Assembly: GCA_944392185.1 (NCBI GenBank)
Contig: CALXVW010000099.1
Coordinates: 1-11,950 of the forward strand
Reading direction: 5' to 3'
Origin: an uncultured Alphaproteobacteria bacterium
Lineage (GTDB): Bacteria; Pseudomonadota; Alphaproteobacteria; RF32; CAG-239
Length of the DNA: 11,950 bases
This document shows, piece after piece, positions 4,658 through 11,048 of this stretch; position 1 is the first letter of the stretch; the number at the start of each line of letters is the position of its first letter. Below the pieces are notes generated by a model. It had not been told where the DNA came from and did not search any database. It saw nothing but the letters and a program-made list of their open reading frames with translations. A program made the position numbers and the translations under genes.

Positions 4658-6241
4658 TTACACCTCAGGCGGAGAAGCCAATAGATATGCGTTGTCAAAA
4701 CCTCGTTGCGACAAGATGCAGTAGGCGAGGTAGGCAGCGTAACCATTGTGGCAATAGAGTGCGATTTTCTTCTTCTTTGGAAGTTTTGAGAAACTTTTTC
4801 TGAGCGTGGCCAAAGGAAAGTTGATTGCTCCTGGCAAATGCCCGAGAGCGAAGTTTTCGGGATTTCTGACATCTACGGGGATGATTTCATCCAAATCTTC
4901 AATATCAATATAGCGTAGCCTTCCGCTCAAAACTTCCCAAGCCAACGAGCCGATATTGTTGATGATATCTTTGGCCATGCTGTAGGGCGGAGCAAAGGCA
5001 ATTTCCTCAAAAATAAGGTCTGATACACAGCCTCCATGCTGCATCTGGGCGCTGAGAGCATTAATACGCTCGGCCACGCCGGCCTCACCGATAATTTGCG
5101 CGCCGAGGATGAGGCCGTTGGCGGCAAACAAAAGCTTCATAGCCAGCGGCTTGGCACTGGGAAGATAGGAGGCTTTGTCTTCTTGCCGAAGGTAAATTTT
5201 TTGGTAGTCGATATTAGCAACTTTCAGCTTGGCTTCGTTGCAGCCGACAACCGCCGCCGTGAGTCTGAAAACTTTGCAGATATTGGTGCCGATGATGTCT
5301 CTGAAAGCGGAATTGCCGCCACAAATATGCTCTGCCGCTATGCGTGCCTGCTTGAGCGCGTTTGATGCATTTGGCCAGCGCTCAGGCATCCCGGTAATGC
5401 GATTGATGATTTCCACATTATCTCCACAAGCATAGATATCGGTATCATTGGTTTGCATATATTGGTTAACGAGAATGCCGCCGCTTTGTCCGATATCCAA
5501 ATCAGCCATCACCGGCAGCTTGACATCGGATTTGACACCGGTGGCAATAATTGCCATATCGAATTTAAGCTTTTTGCCATTATCCAGTAAAATTTCAGAG
5601 TCCTTAAATTCCTTGATTTGAGTGTTAAGCGCAAGCTTGATGCCGCAAGAGTTAAGCTCTTTTTCCAGGGAGGTTGTCATGTCGGCATCAAAATAGGGGA
5701 GAATATGGTCACTCTTATCAATGAGGGTGACTTTGGCCTTAAGCTGGGCAAAAGCCTCTGCCGCCTCGATTCCGATATCTCCGGCGCCCAAGATGATAAC
5801 ATCGGAGGCGTTAGTGCCAAGATAATAGTCTTTAATGCGTTGGATACCGCTCAAAGTGCGGATTGTAAAGATATTATCGCCCAAGATACCGGGGATATCT
5901 GGCCGCAGCTGCAGAGCGCCGGTGGCGATAATGAGTTTGTCATAAGTTTCTGGCTTGTGGTCTGCAATCAAGACTTTTTTCTCGTTTCTCTCAACAGAGA
6001 GAACCTCGTGGTTGAGCTTGACCTCGATTTTAAAAATATTTTGCATTTGCGAGACAGTAGCTCCGGTCAAATCATCTGCTTCTTTAACAACATCAGAGAG
6101 CAGATAGGTTAAACCGCAGCTTGCGATAGCAAATTCATTGTTTTTTTCCAAGATGACGATTCTTGCATCTTCGTTCAGTCGACGCAATCTGGTTGCTGCA
6201 GCCATACCGGCACTTCCGCCGCCAATAATCACAATTTTCAT
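4658..6241 (-). CDS. CoA-disulfide-reductase-like FAD/NAD(P)H oxidoreductase with C-terminal rhodanese domain
   Basis: This 527-aa flavoprotein of the single-cysteine pyridine nucleotide-disulfide reductase group includes CoA-disulfide reductase, NADH oxidase/peroxidase and persulfide reductases. Visible motifs are the N-terminal FAD-binding GGGSAG (7-12), redox Cys42 in ASCGLTYLL, the ATG motif at 107-109, an NAD(P)H-binding GAGDIGIEA (152-160), the second FAD motif DIYACGD (268-274) and a dimerisation domain (about 320-430). The C-terminal rhodanese-like domain (about 445-527) has VDVRNPENFALGHLPGAIN and an active loop beginning at Cys497 (CHNGYAA). The fusion suggests CoA persulfide/polysulfide or CoA disulfide reduction in thiol redox balance. 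The start at 6241 is preferred over an upstream ATG at 6265 because AAGGAG lies 9 nt before it. The protein ends right after the last rhodanese strand (YLLASPPEV), without the usual GG turn and final helix. Confidence 0.88.
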   Translation of the reverse strand: MKIVIIGGGSAGMAAATRLRRLNEDARIVILEKNNEFAIASCGLTYLLSDVVKEADDLTGATVSQMQNIFKIEVKLNHEVLSVERNEKKVLIADHKPETYDKLIIATGALQLRPDIPGILGDNIFTIRTLSGIQRIKDYYLGTNASDVIILGAGDIGIEAAEAFAQLKAKVTLIDKSDHILPYFDADMTTSLEKELNSCGIKLALNTQIKEFKDSEILLDNGKKLKFDMAIIATGVKSDVKLPVMADLDIGQSGGILVNQYMQTNDTDIYACGDNVEIINRITGMPERWPNASNALKQARIAAEHICGGNSAFRDIIGTNICKVFRLTAAVVGCNEAKLKVANIDYQKIYLRQEDKASYLPSAKPLAMKLLFAANGLILGAQIIGEAGVAERINALSAQMQHGGCVSDLIFEEIAFAPPYSMAKDIINNIGSLAWEVLSGRLRYIDIEDLDEIIPVDVRNPENFALGHLPGAINFPLATLRKSFSKLPKKKKIALYCHNGYAAYLAYCILSQRGFDNAYLLASPPEV

Positions 6242-6316
6242 ATTTTCTAACTCCTTATAAAACATAGATATTCTTAAAAAGCTAGAATTTAAGCCCTCTG
6301 TAAAAATAAATTGTGT

Positions 6317-6345
6317 TTGACAAATTTGAGAAAAAGAATTATATC
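6317..6345 (+). promoter_or_regulatory. Promoter of the GC-rich 210-aa gene
   Basis: Consensus TTGACA (6317-6322) is followed by a 17-nt spacer and TATATC (6340-6345, 4 of 6). Transcription would start near 6352, about 46 nt before the ATG at 6398. On the opposite strand the same DNA contains TATAAT, which could serve the flavoprotein gene, but no good -35 accompanies it. Confidence 0.65.
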
Positions 6346-6397
6346 AACCCTACATTTTTTAAAAATTAATACTATTACTAACTAAAACCCTACAATT

Positions 6398-7030
6398 ATG
6401 TGTAAGAAAATTTATCTCCAAAAGGAGCGAGTGAACGACGGTAAGACTGAGCGTCTGTATTTTCCCGAGATGGGTGCTGGTTTCGATGTCGAGTTCAACC
6501 TCTACGAGGTCGGCGAAGCTGACGGTGAAGTTTATGCTCGCCGCAAAAACGACAACGGAAGCAACAAGTACGCCAAGCTGTATCGAATCAAGAACAAGAT
6601 CGCGACGGTGTTCGTTGTTCGTAACGAGTTCGAAGAAGACGGAAAGAGATACACCAAGAACCTCATCTACAACGGCGACGGAGAGCCCTCTCAGTACGGT
6701 CGGTTGTGCGGAAAGTTCGTGGTCATCTTCGGTCGGCTCGACGGTCTCATCTCGGTCAGAAAGGTCGACGTGGTGCCGATTCTGGAGCCCGAAAAGGCGT
6801 TCAGCTTCTCGATCAACTCTGGCAATCCCTGGATCAGCTGCCAGCTGATGAACACCTCCGGCGGCGTCCTGAGCATCCACGGACACAACTACAAGTTCGT
6901 GAAAGGTGAGGACGGCCAGTATGTGCAGGAGGAAATCACGGATCGTCAGGCCGCGGCAATGAGGCGCAAGGCCAATGCCGACAGCGACGGTGCCGACTGG
7001 GTGCCTGTGGAGTTCTGCTCCAAAAAATAA
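6398..7030 (+). CDS. Unrecognised 210-aa protein with atypical base composition
   Basis: The product belongs to no family I can name. It is hydrophilic, with no signal peptide or membrane segment. The N-terminal half is acidic and beta-rich in appearance (FDVEFNLYEVGEADGEVYARRKNDNG, then KIATVFVVRNEFEEDGKRY), followed by GRLCGKFVVIFGRLDGLISVRKVDVVPI, a segment PWISCQLMNTSGGVLSIHGHNYKF, and a charged tail after EEITDRQAAAMRRKA. The gene is visibly GC-richer than its surroundings: bases 6721-6780 hold 36 G/C of 60. Its start has no Shine-Dalgarno sequence; the 40 nt upstream are A/T-rich and end ACCCTACAATT before ATG. It nevertheless has its own promoter and terminator. These features suggest horizontal acquisition of a single-gene cassette from a lineage with different codon use. 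An antisense frame is also open across it but is judged a shadow. Confidence 0.7.
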   Translation: MCKKIYLQKERVNDGKTERLYFPEMGAGFDVEFNLYEVGEADGEVYARRKNDNGSNKYAKLYRIKNKIATVFVVRNEFEEDGKRYTKNLIYNGDGEPSQYGRLCGKFVVIFGRLDGLISVRKVDVVPILEPEKAFSFSINSGNPWISCQLMNTSGGVLSIHGHNYKFVKGEDGQYVQEEITDRQAAAMRRKANADSDGADWVPVEFCSKK

Positions 7031-7049
7031 CGAGGAGATCCTATCATTC

Positions 7050-7089
7050 AAGAGCCGATTGTCTTAAGTGACAATCGGTTCTTTTTTTG
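7050..7089 (+). terminator. Terminator after the 210-aa gene
   Basis: A long stem of 14 pairs (one G-T) joins 7050-7063 to 7070-7083 around loop TTAAGT, followed by further Ts to 7088. It separates the 210-aa gene from the ffh promoter, which begins two bases later. Confidence 0.9.
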
Positions 7090-7090
7090 C

Positions 7091-7119
7091 TTGACTCTTA
7101 GAGATAAAATAGGTATAAA
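7091..7119 (+). promoter_or_regulatory. Promoter of the ffh-rpsP-rimM-trmD-rplS cluster
   Basis: TTGACT (7091-7096, 5 of 6), a 17-nt spacer and TATAAA (7114-7119, 5 of 6) form a strong sigma70-like promoter. A start near 7126 gives a leader of roughly 105 nt, which includes two hairpins. Confidence 0.8.
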
Positions 7120-7158
7120 ACCACCAGATTTTTCAAATTATATAACGAAAAATTGATA

Positions 7159-7203
7159 CACTCCGAGGAGTGCCGCCAGTCAGCGAGGGTTCGCACACTG
7201 GCG
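7159..7203 (+). promoter_or_regulatory. Two-hairpin structured leader upstream of ffh
   Basis: The first hairpin is CACTC (7159-7163), loop CGAG, GAGTG (7168-7172). The second joins CGCCAGT (7174-7180) to ACTGGCG (7197-7203), with an inner GCGA (7183-7186) to TCGC (7191-7194) helix closed by GGGT and a symmetric CA/AC internal loop. They are stacked one base apart in the 5' leader, 29 nt before the ffh ATG. I know no named leader element that matches. No T run follows, so this is not a terminator. Confidence 0.6.
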
Positions 7204-7232
7204 CGTTAGAGGTTTAAATTAAGAGTTAGGCA

Positions 7233-8618
7233 ATGTTTGAAACACTGACAGATAAGCTAACCGCTGTTTTTAATAAGATCACCTCACGCGGTGTTTTGAG
7301 TGAGGAAGATATTAATAACACCATGCGTGAGATTCGCATCGCTTTGTTGGAAGCGGATGTTGCTCTGCCGGTGGTAAAAGAGTTTATTGCCAAAGTAAAA
7401 GAGCAGGCCTTAGGCGAAAAAGTTGTTCGCTCCATTCAGCCGGGGCAGATGGTGGTCAAGATTGTCCACGATGAGTTGTTAAAGCTTTTGGGCGAGGGAG
7501 ACACTTCTCTTAATTTTCAGGCGGTTCCTCCGGTATCAATATTGATGGTAGGTTTGCAGGGCTCAGGCAAGACCACGTCTTCTGCCAAGCTGGCCAAGAG
7601 AATAAATGCCAAGACCGGCAAAAAAGTTTTGTTGGCCTCTTTGGACATATATCGTCCGGCGGCGCAAGAGCAGTTGGCGCAACTGGCTGAGCAAATCAAA
7701 GGCCATGCTTTGCCGATTATCAAAGGTGAGAAACCGGCTGCCACCACTCGCCGAGCCATTGACTATGCCAAAAAAGGTGGTTTTGATGTCATCATATTGG
7801 ATTCGGCCGGGCGTTTGCACATAGACCAACAGCTGATGGACGAGGTGGTAGAGGTCAAGAAAATTGCCAACCCGACAGAGATTTTGCTGGTGGCAGATGC
7901 CATGATTGGGCAAGATGCCTGCAATGTTGCCAAAGAGTTCAAAGAGCAAGTCGGTGTAACCGGTTTGGTTTTAACGAGGATAGACGGCTCCTCTCGTGCG
8001 GGGGCGGCCTTATCCATGAAGATGGTTGCCGGGGTTCCCATCAAATTTTTGGGTACCGGTGAGAAATTAGACGAGTTTGAGGAGTTTCATGCAGACCGTC
8101 TGGCCGGGCGAATTTTGGGCCAGGGCGATGTTGTCTCGCTGGTGGAGAAAGCCATTGAGAACGTAGATCGCCAAGAGACCGAGAAATTAGCCGCGCAGAT
8201 GATGAAGGGGCGTTTTGACCTCAACATGATGTTGTCGCAACTGAAACAAGTTCAAAAATTGGGCTCGCTGGGAGGCATTATTGGAATGATTCCCGGTCTG
8301 TCCAAATTTAAGAATCAAATTGAAGCTGCCGGAGTTGGTGACAATTTGATTAAGAAGCAAGAGGCGATAATTCTTTCCATGACACCTATGGAGAGAAGAA
8401 ATCCCGATATTATCAAGGCATCTCGCAAGAAAAGAATTGCGAAAGGCTCCGGAGTAGAGGTTCATGAGGTAAACAAGCTGCTAAAATCATTTGAGCAGAT
8501 GTCTACTTTGATGAAGAAGATGGGTCCCTTGGGCGGCATGTCCAAGTTGGCCATGTTAAAGAACTCTCCGTTTGGCTCCATGCTGGGCGGAGGCATGGGA
8601 AAATTCCCGTTTAAGTAA
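7233..8618 (+). CDS. ffh: Signal recognition particle GTPase Ffh
   Basis: This 461-aa protein component of the signal recognition particle binds 4.5S RNA and signal sequences of nascent membrane and secreted proteins and delivers ribosomes to FtsY. The N domain is residues 1-95. The G domain has P-loop GLQGSGKT (107-114), DIYRPAAQEQL (138-148), DSAGR (190-194, usually DTAGR) and the G4 motif TRID (248-251, commonly TKxD). The M domain from about 326 holds the methionine-rich finger loop (LGGIIGMIPGLSKFK) and the RNA-binding SRKKRIAKGSG (397-407) ahead of VHEVN, and the C terminus is Gly/Met-rich. Length is normal. The segment after G4 reads DGSSRAGAAL where DGDxRGGAAL is usual. It is first in a five-gene operon with a strong promoter; the ribosome binding site is weak (TTAGG close to the ATG). 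Confidence 0.97.
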   Translation: MFETLTDKLTAVFNKITSRGVLSEEDINNTMREIRIALLEADVALPVVKEFIAKVKEQALGEKVVRSIQPGQMVVKIVHDELLKLLGEGDTSLNFQAVPPVSILMVGLQGSGKTTSSAKLAKRINAKTGKKVLLASLDIYRPAAQEQLAQLAEQIKGHALPIIKGEKPAATTRRAIDYAKKGGFDVIILDSAGRLHIDQQLMDEVVEVKKIANPTEILLVADAMIGQDACNVAKEFKEQVGVTGLVLTRIDGSSRAGAALSMKMVAGVPIKFLGTGEKLDEFEEFHADRLAGRILGQGDVVSLVEKAIENVDRQETEKLAAQMMKGRFDLNMMLSQLKQVQKLGSLGGIIGMIPGLSKFKNQIEAAGVGDNLIKKQEAIILSMTPMERRNPDIIKASRKKRIAKGSGVEVHEVNKLLKSFEQMSTLMKKMGPLGGMSKLAMLKNSPFGSMLGGGMGKFPFK

Positions 8619-8639
8619 ACTATATAGAAAGGAAAATAA

Positions 8640-9053
8640 ATGTCAGTACGTATCAGACTGTCTCGTGGTGGTTCTAAAAAGCGTCCGTTTTACAAGGTAG
8701 TTGCAGCCGATCAGCGCGCTCCTCGTGATGGCCGTTTTATTGAGAGATTGGGTTCTTACAATCCGATGCTTCCCAAAGACCATGCTGAGAGATTTGTAAT
8801 CAACGAAGATCGTGTAAAATATTGGCTTTCCAACGGTGCTGAGCCGACCGAGAGATTGCAGAAGATGTTGTCTTCTTTGGGTTTGGTTGCTGCCCCTGCT
8901 AAGCGTGAACAGCCCAAGAAATCTGCTCCCAAAGCCAAAGCTTTAGAGCGCATTAAGGAAAAAGAAGAGAAAGCTAAAGCTGCCGCTGAGGCTGCCGCCG
9001 CTGAGGCTGCTGCTCCTGCAGAAGAAGCTCCGGCTGAAGCTTCTGCTGAGTAA
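8640..9053 (+). CDS. rpsP: 30S ribosomal protein S16
   Basis: The first 82 residues are a full S16 (MSVRIRLSRGGSKKRPFYKVVAADQRAPRDGRFIERLGSYNP..., then VKYWLSNGAEPTERLQKML), which binds 16S rRNA early in assembly of the 30S 5' domain. An extra tail of roughly 50 residues made almost only of Lys, Ala and Glu follows (about 90-137). Such low-complexity tails occur on S16 of some alphaproteobacteria; the same sort of ending is seen on L19 in this operon. The start has AAAGGA upstream, 21 nt after the ffh stop. The total of 137 aa exceeds the 80-90 aa of E. coli S16 because of the tail. Confidence 0.97.
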   Translation: MSVRIRLSRGGSKKRPFYKVVAADQRAPRDGRFIERLGSYNPMLPKDHAERFVINEDRVKYWLSNGAEPTERLQKMLSSLGLVAAPAKREQPKKSAPKAKALERIKEKEEKAKAAAEAAAAEAAAPAEEAPAEASAE

Positions 9054-9094
9054 CAAATTTTTAAGTTACCTGCCGTTTTGAGAGGGAATTAAGA

Positions 9095-9625
9095 ATGAGC
9101 ACACCAGCAAAAATTTGTTTAGGCGCCATAGTCGGGGTTCACGGTATCAGAGGCGAGGTTAAAGTCAAAAGCTTTACCGCCGAAGAGAAAGGCCTCACGC
9201 AATATGGCCCGCTGACGGACCAAACCGGCAGCCGCAAATTTGAGCTGAAGATTGTGGGCCACTCCAAAGATTTGCTGAGGGTAAAGGTCAAAGGCGTTGA
9301 AGACCGCACCACTGCCGAGGGATTAATCGGCACCGGGTTGTATATTGAACGCAATCTTTTGCCTGAGCTGGAGGAGGAAGAGTTCTACCACTCAGACTTG
9401 ATTGGTCTGATGGCCTTGAGCGAGAGCGGTGAAAAAGTTGGAGTTGTAAACGCATTATACAACTTTGGTGCCGGCGATATCATAGAGCTCAAGACACAAG
9501 AAAATCGCTTAGAGATGCTTCCCTTTACCAAGGCCTATGTGCCGACCGTAAACCTCAAAGACGGGTTTATTATTGTAAAGATGATGCAGTATTCTTCCGT
9601 GGATGAAGAGGATGCTGAAAGTTAA
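9095..9625 (+). CDS. rimM: 16S rRNA processing protein RimM
   Basis: This 176-aa 30S maturation factor binds S19 and helps fold the 16S 3' domain. The N-terminal RimM barrel opens with CLGAIVGVHGIRGEVKVKSFT (residues about 8-28), with the conserved GxxGIRGEV core, and continues to LLRVKVKGVEDRTTAEGLIGTGLYI. The C-terminal PRC-barrel domain has EEEFYHSDLIGL, a GEKVGVVNALYNFGAGDIIEL strand pair and LPFTKAYVPTVNLKDGFIIV. Length is normal. A GAGAGGG ribosome binding site precedes the start. The 3' end overlaps the start of trmD, which implies coupled translation. The position between rpsP and trmD is the classic arrangement. Confidence 0.96.
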   Translation: MSTPAKICLGAIVGVHGIRGEVKVKSFTAEEKGLTQYGPLTDQTGSRKFELKIVGHSKDLLRVKVKGVEDRTTAEGLIGTGLYIERNLLPELEEEEFYHSDLIGLMALSESGEKVGVVNALYNFGAGDIIELKTQENRLEMLPFTKAYVPTVNLKDGFIIVKMMQYSSVDEEDAES

Positions 9626-10304
9626 GGTTCTGACCATATTTCCGGAGCTTTTCCCCGGGTTTCTGGGTCATTCCCTAACCGGCAAGGCCTATGACGAGGG
9701 CAAATGGAGCTTGGAGGCTGTCAACATCAGGGATTTTGCTTTTGATAAGCATGGTTCCGTGGATGATACGCCGATGGGCGGTGGGGCCGGAATGGTTATG
9801 CGCCCGGATGTTTTGGGTGCAGCTTTGGAGAAGCACTACACGGGCGGACGCCTGTTGAACATGAGCCCCCGAGGCAAACCCTTAACTCAGCAACTGGTAA
9901 GAGAACTGGCACAAGAGCAAGAGCTGACCATTATTTGCAGCCGGTTTGAGGGGATAGACGAGAGAGTGTTGGAGGCCTATGGGGCAGAAGACATTTCAAT
10001 CGGGGACTATGTCTTGACCGGGGGAGAGCAGGCAGCAGAGATTATGCTAGATGCCGTCATCCGCCTACTGCCGGGGGTCTTGGGCAACGAGGATTCCGCC
10101 AAAGAGGAGAGTTTTGAGAACTATCTTCTGGAATATCCGCAATATACCAAGCCGAGCAATTGGCAAGGAAGAAACGTTCCTGAGGTATTATTGAGCGGGC
10201 ATCATCAAAAGATAAAAGATTGGCGCTTAGCGCAATCAAAACAGGTAACCGAGGCCAGACGGCCTGATTTGTGGAAAAAATATCTTGATTCTGAAAAGAA
10301 TTAG
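9603..10304 (+). CDS. trmD: tRNA (guanine-N1-)-methyltransferase TrmD
   Basis: TrmD uses S-adenosylmethionine to make m1G37 next to the anticodon in tRNAs reading CNN codons and so prevents +1 frameshifting. The trefoil-knot SPOUT domain is clear: GGGAGMVMRPD (60-69), MSPRGKPL (87-94), ICSRFEGIDERV (111-122), ISIGDYVLTGGE (131-142) and Arg154. The C-terminal domain has LLEYPQYTKPSNWQGRNVPEVLLSGHH. With the start used here, numbering coincides with E. coli, and the residue aligned with catalytic Asp169 is Glu (EESF instead of EDSF). Length is 233 aa, or 230 aa if the in-frame ATG at 9612 is used; the latter fits the usual N terminus (VLTIFPELFPG), and neither start has a good ribosome binding site. 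Both overlap rimM. Confidence 0.96.
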   Translation: MKRMLKVKVLTIFPELFPGFLGHSLTGKAYDEGKWSLEAVNIRDFAFDKHGSVDDTPMGGGAGMVMRPDVLGAALEKHYTGGRLLNMSPRGKPLTQQLVRELAQEQELTIICSRFEGIDERVLEAYGAEDISIGDYVLTGGEQAAEIMLDAVIRLLPGVLGNEDSAKEESFENYLLEYPQYTKPSNWQGRNVPEVLLSGHHQKIKDWRLAQSKQVTEARRPDLWKKYLDSEKN

Positions 10305-10344
10305 GTGTACAAGCAAACCAAATACTTACAAAAGGGTAAAAGTG

Positions 10345-10749
10345 ATGAACATTATTGAAAACATTGAAAAAGAGCAGATGTCAAAGCTGATGGAAGGCAA
10401 AAATCTGCCTGACTTCAAACCGGGTGACACCTTGAAGGTTCACACCAAAGTAAAAGAGGGTGACCGTGAGCGTATCCAGGTTTACGAGGGCGTTTGCATT
10501 GCTCGCAAAAACGATGGCTTGAATTCTTCATTCACCGTTCGTAAAATTTCATTCGGCGAGGGTGTAGAGCGTGTATTCCCGCTTTATTCTCCGAATGTAG
10601 CCAAGATTGAGGTATCTCGTATTGGTAAGATCCGCCGTGCAAAATTGTATTTCTTGCGTGCATTGCGTGGTCGTTCGGCTCGTATTGCAGATGACTTGTC
10701 TGCCACAGCCAAAGCCAAAGACGAGACTAAAGCCGAAGAAAGCAAATAA
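10345..10749 (+). CDS. rplS: 50S ribosomal protein L19
   Basis: This 134-aa L19 lies at the 30S-50S interface. Typical L19 motifs are MNIIENIEKEQMSKL at the start, DFKPGDTLKVHTKVKEGDRERIQVYEGVCIARKNDGLNSSFTVRKISFGEGVERVFPLYSP in the middle, and IEVSRIGKIRRAKLYFLRALRGRSARI. After this comes a short tail rich in Ala, Lys and Glu that goes beyond the usual end. The start at 10345 is chosen because AAAAGGG stands before it and the protein then begins as L19 does; the frame is also open to an ATG at 10285, inside trmD, giving 20 extra unrelated residues. It is the last gene of the operon; a terminator follows about 20 nt downstream. Confidence 0.97.
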   Translation: MNIIENIEKEQMSKLMEGKNLPDFKPGDTLKVHTKVKEGDRERIQVYEGVCIARKNDGLNSSFTVRKISFGEGVERVFPLYSPNVAKIEVSRIGKIRRAKLYFLRALRGRSARIADDLSATAKAKDETKAEESK

Positions 10750-10768
10750 TTTAAGGCTTTGTTTAAAG

Positions 10769-10799
10769 AAAAAACCGCTCAAATATGAGCGGTTTTTTT
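10769..10799 (+). terminator. Terminator after rplS
   Basis: ACCGCTC (10774-10780) pairs with GAGCGGT (10787-10793) across a 6-nt loop, flanked by a run of As before and seven Ts to 10799. It ends the ffh-rplS operon. Confidence 0.9.
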
Positions 10800-10831
10800 G
10801 TGCGTTAAAGATAGAATAATTTTAATTGTAA

Positions 10832-10854
10832 TTTAAGTAAAAAGGGGTAATATC
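10832..10854 (+). promoter_or_regulatory. Possible promoter of the structured RNA
   Basis: A TAATAT -10 element lies in the run AAAAAGGGGTAATATCAG shortly before the first hairpin, with a weak TTGTAA about 16 nt further upstream. Transcription would begin about 5 nt before 10861. Positions are approximate to a base or two. Confidence 0.45.
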
Positions 10855-10857
10855 AGT

Positions 10858-11022
10858 TTTGCAGACGCGAGTTGTGTCTGCGGAGTGTCACAGCTCCTTG
10901 CTAGTAAAAGAACAACTCCTTTTATGGGGAGCCGGGGGAATAAGGCTATGCTCGAAGAACCCGGACTGTTCTAGCACAGTTGTGAACTCCCCGCCTTTTT
11001 GCTAAAAAGGCGGTTTTGTTTT
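10858..11022 (+). ncRNA. Structured noncoding RNA, possible 6S RNA
   Basis: No reading frame fits this stretch, yet it folds into a long rod. A 5' hairpin pairs GCAGAC (10861-10866) with GTCTGC (10876-10881). A closing stem pairs GGAGT (10882-10886) and TCACA (10888-10892) with TGTGA (10981-10985) and ACTCC (10986-10990). After an internal loop, TGCTAG (10899-10904) pairs with CTAGCA (10971-10976). A large bubble follows whose 5' strand holds a TAAAAG/CTTTTA hairpin, capped by CCGGG (10932-10936) with CCCGG (10960-10964). A rod interrupted by a central bubble, of about 150 nt, with its own promoter and terminator, is what 6S RNA (the sigma70 holoenzyme-binding RNA) looks like. I do not recognise conserved 6S sequence, so the family is open. 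SRP RNA, RNase P RNA and tmRNA were excluded by lack of their core motifs. Confidence 0.6.
10991..11022 (+). terminator. Terminator of the structured RNA
   Basis: CCGCCTTTTT (10991-11000) pairs perfectly with AAAAAGGCGG (11004-11013) around loop GCT, followed by TTTTGTTTT. It directly abuts the closing stem of the RNA. Confidence 0.88.
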
Positions 11023-11048
11023 AAGCAACAAAATAAAGGAGTTTCAAG

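Noticed and set aside
5618..6112. 164-codon plus-strand frame inside the flavoprotein gene
   Set aside because: The minus strand encodes an unmistakable FAD/NAD(P)H oxidoreductase throughout. The plus frame is its shadow.
6242..6265. Upstream ATG for the flavoprotein
   Set aside because: The AAGGAG site falls between the two ATGs and serves the second, which starts directly at the FAD-binding strand.
6359..7051. Long open frame (230 codons) antisense to the 210-aa gene
   Set aside because: It spans the whole plus-strand gene and is open because GC-rich codons on the other strand give few stops. The plus strand has the promoter and terminator, and the antisense product has no recognisable pattern and would begin inside the downstream stem region.
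10285..10344. Upstream ATG for rplS
   Set aside because: The extra 20 residues do not resemble L19 and overlap trmD; AAAAGGG precedes the ATG at 10345.
10858..11022. 4.5S SRP RNA, RNase P RNA or tmRNA as identity of the structured RNA
   Set aside because: The SRP GGTCAGG...GGAAGG core, the RNase P GAGGAAAGTCC core, and the tmRNA tRNA-like ends and tag frame are all absent.
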